Below, one piece after another: positions 6,525 to 8,433 of a stretch of 8,433 nt of DNA; position 1 is the stretch's first letter; each line of letters opens with the position of its first letter. A program made the position numbers and the translations under genes. A model generated the notes under the pieces. The model saw nothing but the letters and a program-made list of their open reading frames with translations, was not told where the DNA came from and ran no database searches. Origin of the DNA: a bacterium (lineage in GTDB: Bacteria; Atribacterota; Phoenicimicrobiia; Phoenicimicrobiales; Phoenicimicrobiaceae). The stretch spans positions 1 to 8,433 of the forward strand of contig JAHJOY010000153.1 of NCBI GenBank assembly GCA_018819665.1, written 5' to 3'.

Positions 6525-6556
6525 TTACGAGATACGATTCACGAGATACGAGATAC
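6524..6556. repeat. 33-bp block with CGAGATA heptamers, identical to 2352-2384
   Basis: Units at 6528, 6535, 6542 and 6549 read CGAGATA, CGATTCA, CGAGATA, CGAGATA. The block is the exact counterpart of the one in spacer A, in the same orientation, about 4.2 kb away. Confidence 0.92.
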
Positions 6557-6568
6557 TTATTTAAACTT

Positions 6569-6596
6569 CGTATATAGTATATCGTATCGCCTATTG
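6569..6596. repeat. Degenerate heptamer array, CGTATAT-like
   Basis: CGTATAT, AGTATAT, CGTATCG, CCTATTG follow a 7-bp register. Twelve bases (6575-6586) are the reverse complement of 2440-2451, so this is probably an inverted, diverged relative of the array next to the mraY stop. Confidence 0.55.
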
Positions 6597-6622
6597 CGTT
6601 TCAATTCAAAACCTATAAAATC

Positions 6623-6654
6623 TTCCAGTCTACCAGTCTCCCGGTCTACCAGTC
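6623..6654. repeat. Octamer array TACCAGTC, 4 copies
   Basis: TTCCAGTC, TACCAGTC, TCCCGGTC, TACCAGTC. The third unit carries the same CCGGTC variant as the middle unit of the spacer A array (2225-2232), which shows shared descent of the whole array rather than independent expansion. Confidence 0.88.
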
Positions 6655-6659
6655 AATTT

Positions 6660-6675
6660 AGTTAACCAGTTAAAT
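6660..6675. repeat. Octamer pair AGTTAACC
   Basis: AGTTAACC and AGTTAAAT. This is a diverged counterpart of AGCTAACC at 2391-2406, differing mainly by C-to-T. Confidence 0.5.
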
Positions 6676-6702
6676 TAGTCGTTAGTGAATGGCCGTTAGT
6701 TA
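6675..6702. repeat. Heptamer array TTAGTCG, 4 units
   Basis: TTAGTCG, TTAGTGA, ATGGCCG (diverged), TTAGTTA in 7-bp register. The array is the inverted counterpart of the one at 6781-6815. ATTAGTCGTTAGT (6674-6686) pairs perfectly over 13 bp with 6802-6814. Confidence 0.65.
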
Positions 6703-6780
6703 AAATCCTTTACAAAACTTTTTATTCATCTAATCATATAGTTTAATAGTTGCTTAGTTTTTTGTTTTTATTCAGTATTA

Positions 6781-6815
6781 ACTAAATACTATTCACTAAA
6801 TACTAACGACTAATT
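6781..6815. repeat. Heptamer array ACTAAAT, 5 units
   Basis: ACTAAAT, ACTATTC, ACTAAAT, ACTAACG, ACTAATT. All five units keep ACTA and the exact 7-bp spacing. Confidence 0.8.
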
Positions 6816-6822
6816 ATCCTAC

Positions 6823-6857
6823 ACGCTAAACGCTGTACGCTCCACGCTATCCGCTTT
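6823..6857. repeat. Heptamer array ACGCTNN, about 5 units
   Basis: ACGCTAA, ACGCTGT, ACGCTCC, ACGCTAT, CCGCTTT. A fixed ACGCT core is followed by two variable bases. It is an inverted relative of the TAGCGTA array at 2155-2185. Confidence 0.8.
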
Positions 6858-6866
6858 TTTTCTTCA

Positions 6867-6887
6867 CGCGATACGCGATACTCGATA
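6867..6887. repeat. Heptamer array CGCGATA, 3 copies, abutting the PBP stop codon
   Basis: CGCGATA, CGCGATA, CTCGATA end exactly at the PBP TAG (6890-6888). On the coding strand this reads TAG then TATCGAG, TATCGCG, TATCGCG. A TTCA precedes the first unit, as in the CGATTCA unit of the CGAGATA arrays, so the families are related. Confidence 0.88.
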
Positions 6888-8433
6888 CTATTTTTCATTG
6901 GGTGGAACCGACAAGTAAGGAAGAACCTTGGAAGCAATCTCCTGGAAAACCGGAGCGGCTACTGTTCCACCGTAATAACTCCCCTTGGGTTCATCTAATA
7001 AAACTAAGATGGATATCTTAGGATTATCTGTAGGAACATAACCCACAAATAAGGAGCTGTATTTATCTTCAGAATATTTACCGATAGAAAAATCAAATTT
7101 TTGAGCAGTCCCGGTTTTCCCTGCTGCCTGGTATCCTGCAAGCTTAGCCCTTGTACCAGTTCCGTCATTCACTACTTGTTCTAATATTTTGGTCATAGTT
7201 AAAGCAGTATCAACTGATACTACCTGTCTTACCGGCTTTGGTTTAAATATTTTAATCTTATTTTGCGCAGAATCTATTATTTCCTTTACTATCATCGGTT
7301 TCATCAAAGTCCCTCGGTTAGCTAAAGCCGATATAGCCATTATCAACTGAATGGGAGTTACAGAAATTTCTTGACCTATAGATAAGGAAGCCAGGGAAAT
7401 TTTTGACCAATCCTTTGTGCTTCTTACCAAACCATTTATTTCACCGGGTAAACTTATTTCAGTTAATGTCCCAAACCCGAATCTTCTAATCGACTTTTCA
7501 AATACTTTTTCATCTAATCTTGTCCCGGTTTGAATTACTCCTATATTACAGGAATTTTTTACTATATCGATAAGATCTTGAGAGCCATGTTGGTGTATAT
7601 CGTGAAAAATATTCCCATTATATTTTATCCACCCATTACAATAAAATTGATCATCTAATTTAACTACTCTTTCTTCCAGTGCTGTGGCTATGGTAATAAC
7701 TTTAAAGGTAGATCCCGGCTCATAGGCATCAGTTACTGCTCTATTCCTCCAAAGATCACGAGGATATTCATTAAAATAATTGGGGTCATAGGAAGGTTTT
7801 ACTGCCATTGCTAAAATTTCTCCGGTTTTGGGTTCTACCACAATAGCAATTCCTGCTTTGGCTTTAGATTCTTGAAAAGCTTTGTCCAAAGCTTCTTCAG
7901 TGATATATTGGATAACTTCATCAATAGTCAATACAATTGAATGCCCATCTTTATGAGCAGTTGGTTCTTTAATGCTTAGAGGTACCTTGCCTCCTATAGC
8001 ATCTCTCTCTAAAATTACTAAACCAGGCAAACCTTTTAGTTCTTTATCAAAAAATGATTCCAAACCTTCCAGGCCTTGATTGTCTATTCCCACAAATCCC
8101 ATTAAATTAGAAGCTAAATAATTCTTAGGGTAATATCTTTTGCTCTCATCTAAAAAATTTAATCCCTCTAAATTTAGCTTTTTAATCTCTGCGACTTCTG
8201 TTTCTTTTAATTTCCTTTTTATCCATACAAAAGATTTTTTCTGGTTTAATTTATCCAACACATCTTTTGTTTTTAAATTTAAAATTGAAGATATTTTTTG
8301 GGCAGTTTCCTGAGGGTTCTTGACTTTAGGAGGAATGGCAAATAAAGATTGAACATTAATATTCACGGCTAATTTTTTATAATTTCTATCATAGATATTA
8401 CCTCGTTCTCCCTCAATGGAAAAAGAAGTGAGG
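6888..8433 (-). CDS. ftsI: Class B penicillin-binding protein, FtsI/PBP2-type division transpeptidase (5' end outside window)
   Basis: This D,D-transpeptidase cross-links stem peptides in the periplasm or outside the cytoplasmic membrane, as partner of FtsW. 514 residues are present. Numbered from the first full codon (8432), they include GERGNIYDR (8-16), the dimerisation-domain stretch RYYPKNYLASNLMGFVG (99-115) and the transpeptidase motifs: SxxK as PGSTFK with Ser241 (codon 7712-7710) and Lys244, SxN as SCN (294-296), and KTG in AGKTGTAQK (437-445). The N-terminal cytoplasmic tail and membrane anchor must lie beyond 8433. A GTG at 8366 can be read as a start, but it lies after the conserved RGxIYDR motif and has no ribosome binding site, so it is internal. 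No PASTA domain follows the transpeptidase domain. dcw position favours FtsI; SpoVD-like sporulation use cannot be excluded from the window. Confidence 0.93.
   Translation of the reverse strand, partial: LTSFSIEGERGNIYDRNYKKLAVNINVQSLFAIPPKVKNPQETAQKISSILNLKTKDVLDKLNQKKSFVWIKRKLKETEVAEIKKLNLEGLNFLDESKRYYPKNYLASNLMGFVGIDNQGLEGLESFFDKELKGLPGLVILERDAIGGKVPLSIKEPTAHKDGHSIVLTIDEVIQYITEEALDKAFQESKAKAGIAIVVEPKTGEILAMAVKPSYDPNYFNEYPRDLWRNRAVTDAYEPGSTFKVITIATALEERVVKLDDQFYCNGWIKYNGNIFHDIHQHGSQDLIDIVKNSCNIGVIQTGTRLDEKVFEKSIRRFGFGTLTEISLPGEINGLVRSTKDWSKISLASLSIGQEISVTPIQLIMAISALANRGTLMKPMIVKEIIDSAQNKIKIFKPKPVRQVVSVDTALTMTKILEQVVNDGTGTRAKLAGYQAAGKTGTAQKFDFSIGKYSEDKYSSLFVGYVPTDNPKISILVLLDEPKGSYYGGTVAAPVFQEIASKVLPYLSVPPNEK

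Larger units (their letters stand above)
6321..6887. other. Spacer B between the PBP gene and murE: no gene, dense in 7-8 bp arrays
   Basis: This 567-bp stretch has no credible coding sequence. A 77-codon plus-strand frame at 6432-6665 merely translates repeats. Going left to right it holds arrays of ACCAATTC, NNNTTCT, CGAGATA, a CGTATAT-like unit, TACCAGTC, AGTTAACC, TTAGTCG, ACTAAAT, ACGCTNN and CGCGATA. Only about 6375-6482 and 6703-6780 show no clear array. A possible promoter for murE lies at 6411-6438. I see no GC-rich terminator after the PBP gene. Confidence 0.85.

Noticed and set aside
2352..6556. Terminal repeats of an insertion sequence or composite transposon enclosing mraY-murF-murE
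   Set aside because: The 33-bp copies are direct repeats that bracket essential genes in normal dcw order, with no transposase. They are internally tandem, unlike insertion-sequence ends.
6432..6665. 77-codon plus-strand frame in spacer B
   Set aside because: It translates through the NNNTTCT, CGAGATA and TACCAGTC arrays, has no ribosome binding site, resembles no protein family I know, and opposes the operon.
6344..6887. CRISPR array
   Set aside because: Repeats are only 7-8 bp, directly tandem, with no unique spacers of uniform length and no cas gene in view.
6858..6890. Intrinsic terminator after the PBP gene
   Set aside because: On the minus strand the region after the stop holds TATCGCG repeats and an A-run, with no stable hairpin followed by a T-tract.
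8364..8366. GTG as the start of the PBP gene
   Set aside because: The frame stays open upstream to the window edge and encodes the conserved RGxIYDR stretch of class B PBPs before this codon; no Shine-Dalgarno precedes it.

Overview
The window is a stretch of a bacterial dcw (division and cell wall) cluster, read entirely from the minus strand. In transcription order (right to left) it holds a class B penicillin-binding protein of the FtsI/PBP2 type (5' end outside the window), murE, murF, mraY, ftsW and murG (3' end just outside the window). These genes cover the cytoplasmic and lipid-linked steps of peptidoglycan precursor synthesis (MurE, MurF, MraY, MurG) and the division-specific polymerase pair (FtsW glycosyltransferase and its partner transpeptidase). 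All six proteins carry their family's catalytic motifs and look functional. The DNA is AT-rich and codon use looks uniform, so I see no sign of recent transfer. The gene set says 'bacterium with a peptidoglycan wall and FtsW/FtsI division'. The low GC and the PBP without PASTA domains do not fix a phylum. An uncultivated low-GC lineage is plausible, but that is a guess.

Layout: 1-1016 murG (partial); 1029-2135 ftsW; 2136-2448 non-coding spacer A; 2449-3399 mraY; 3410-4843 murF; 4848-6320 murE; 6321-6887 non-coding spacer B; 6888-8433 PBP (partial). murE-murF-mraY and ftsW-murG are two tightly packed blocks. Gaps within them are 4-12 bp, and the downstream gene's Shine-Dalgarno sequence overlaps or lies beside the upstream stop codon, which suggests translational coupling. 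murD, commonly found between mraY and ftsW, is absent, and spacer A occupies that place.

The unusual part is the two spacers. They are not random AT-rich DNA. Most of their length is a patchwork of very short tandem arrays, each about four (two to six) copies of a 7-bp or 8-bp unit. Unit sequences differ between arrays (for example CGAGATA, CGATATA, TAGCGTA, ACGCTNN, ACTAAAT, TACCAGTC, ACCAATTC), but several families recur in both spacers, some in opposite orientation. One 33-bp block is identical in the two. In both spacers a heptamer array starts exactly at the stop codon of the upstream gene (mraY, PBP). This resembles in form the short tandemly repeated repetitive (STRR) heptanucleotide sequences known from filamentous cyanobacteria, but with many unit families side by side. 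I cannot say what made them or whether they act.

A second point is MurE. The two arginines that bind meso-diaminopimelate in the E. coli enzyme are both lysine here (DNPK in place of DNPR), so its amino-acid substrate cannot be assigned by the usual motif rule.
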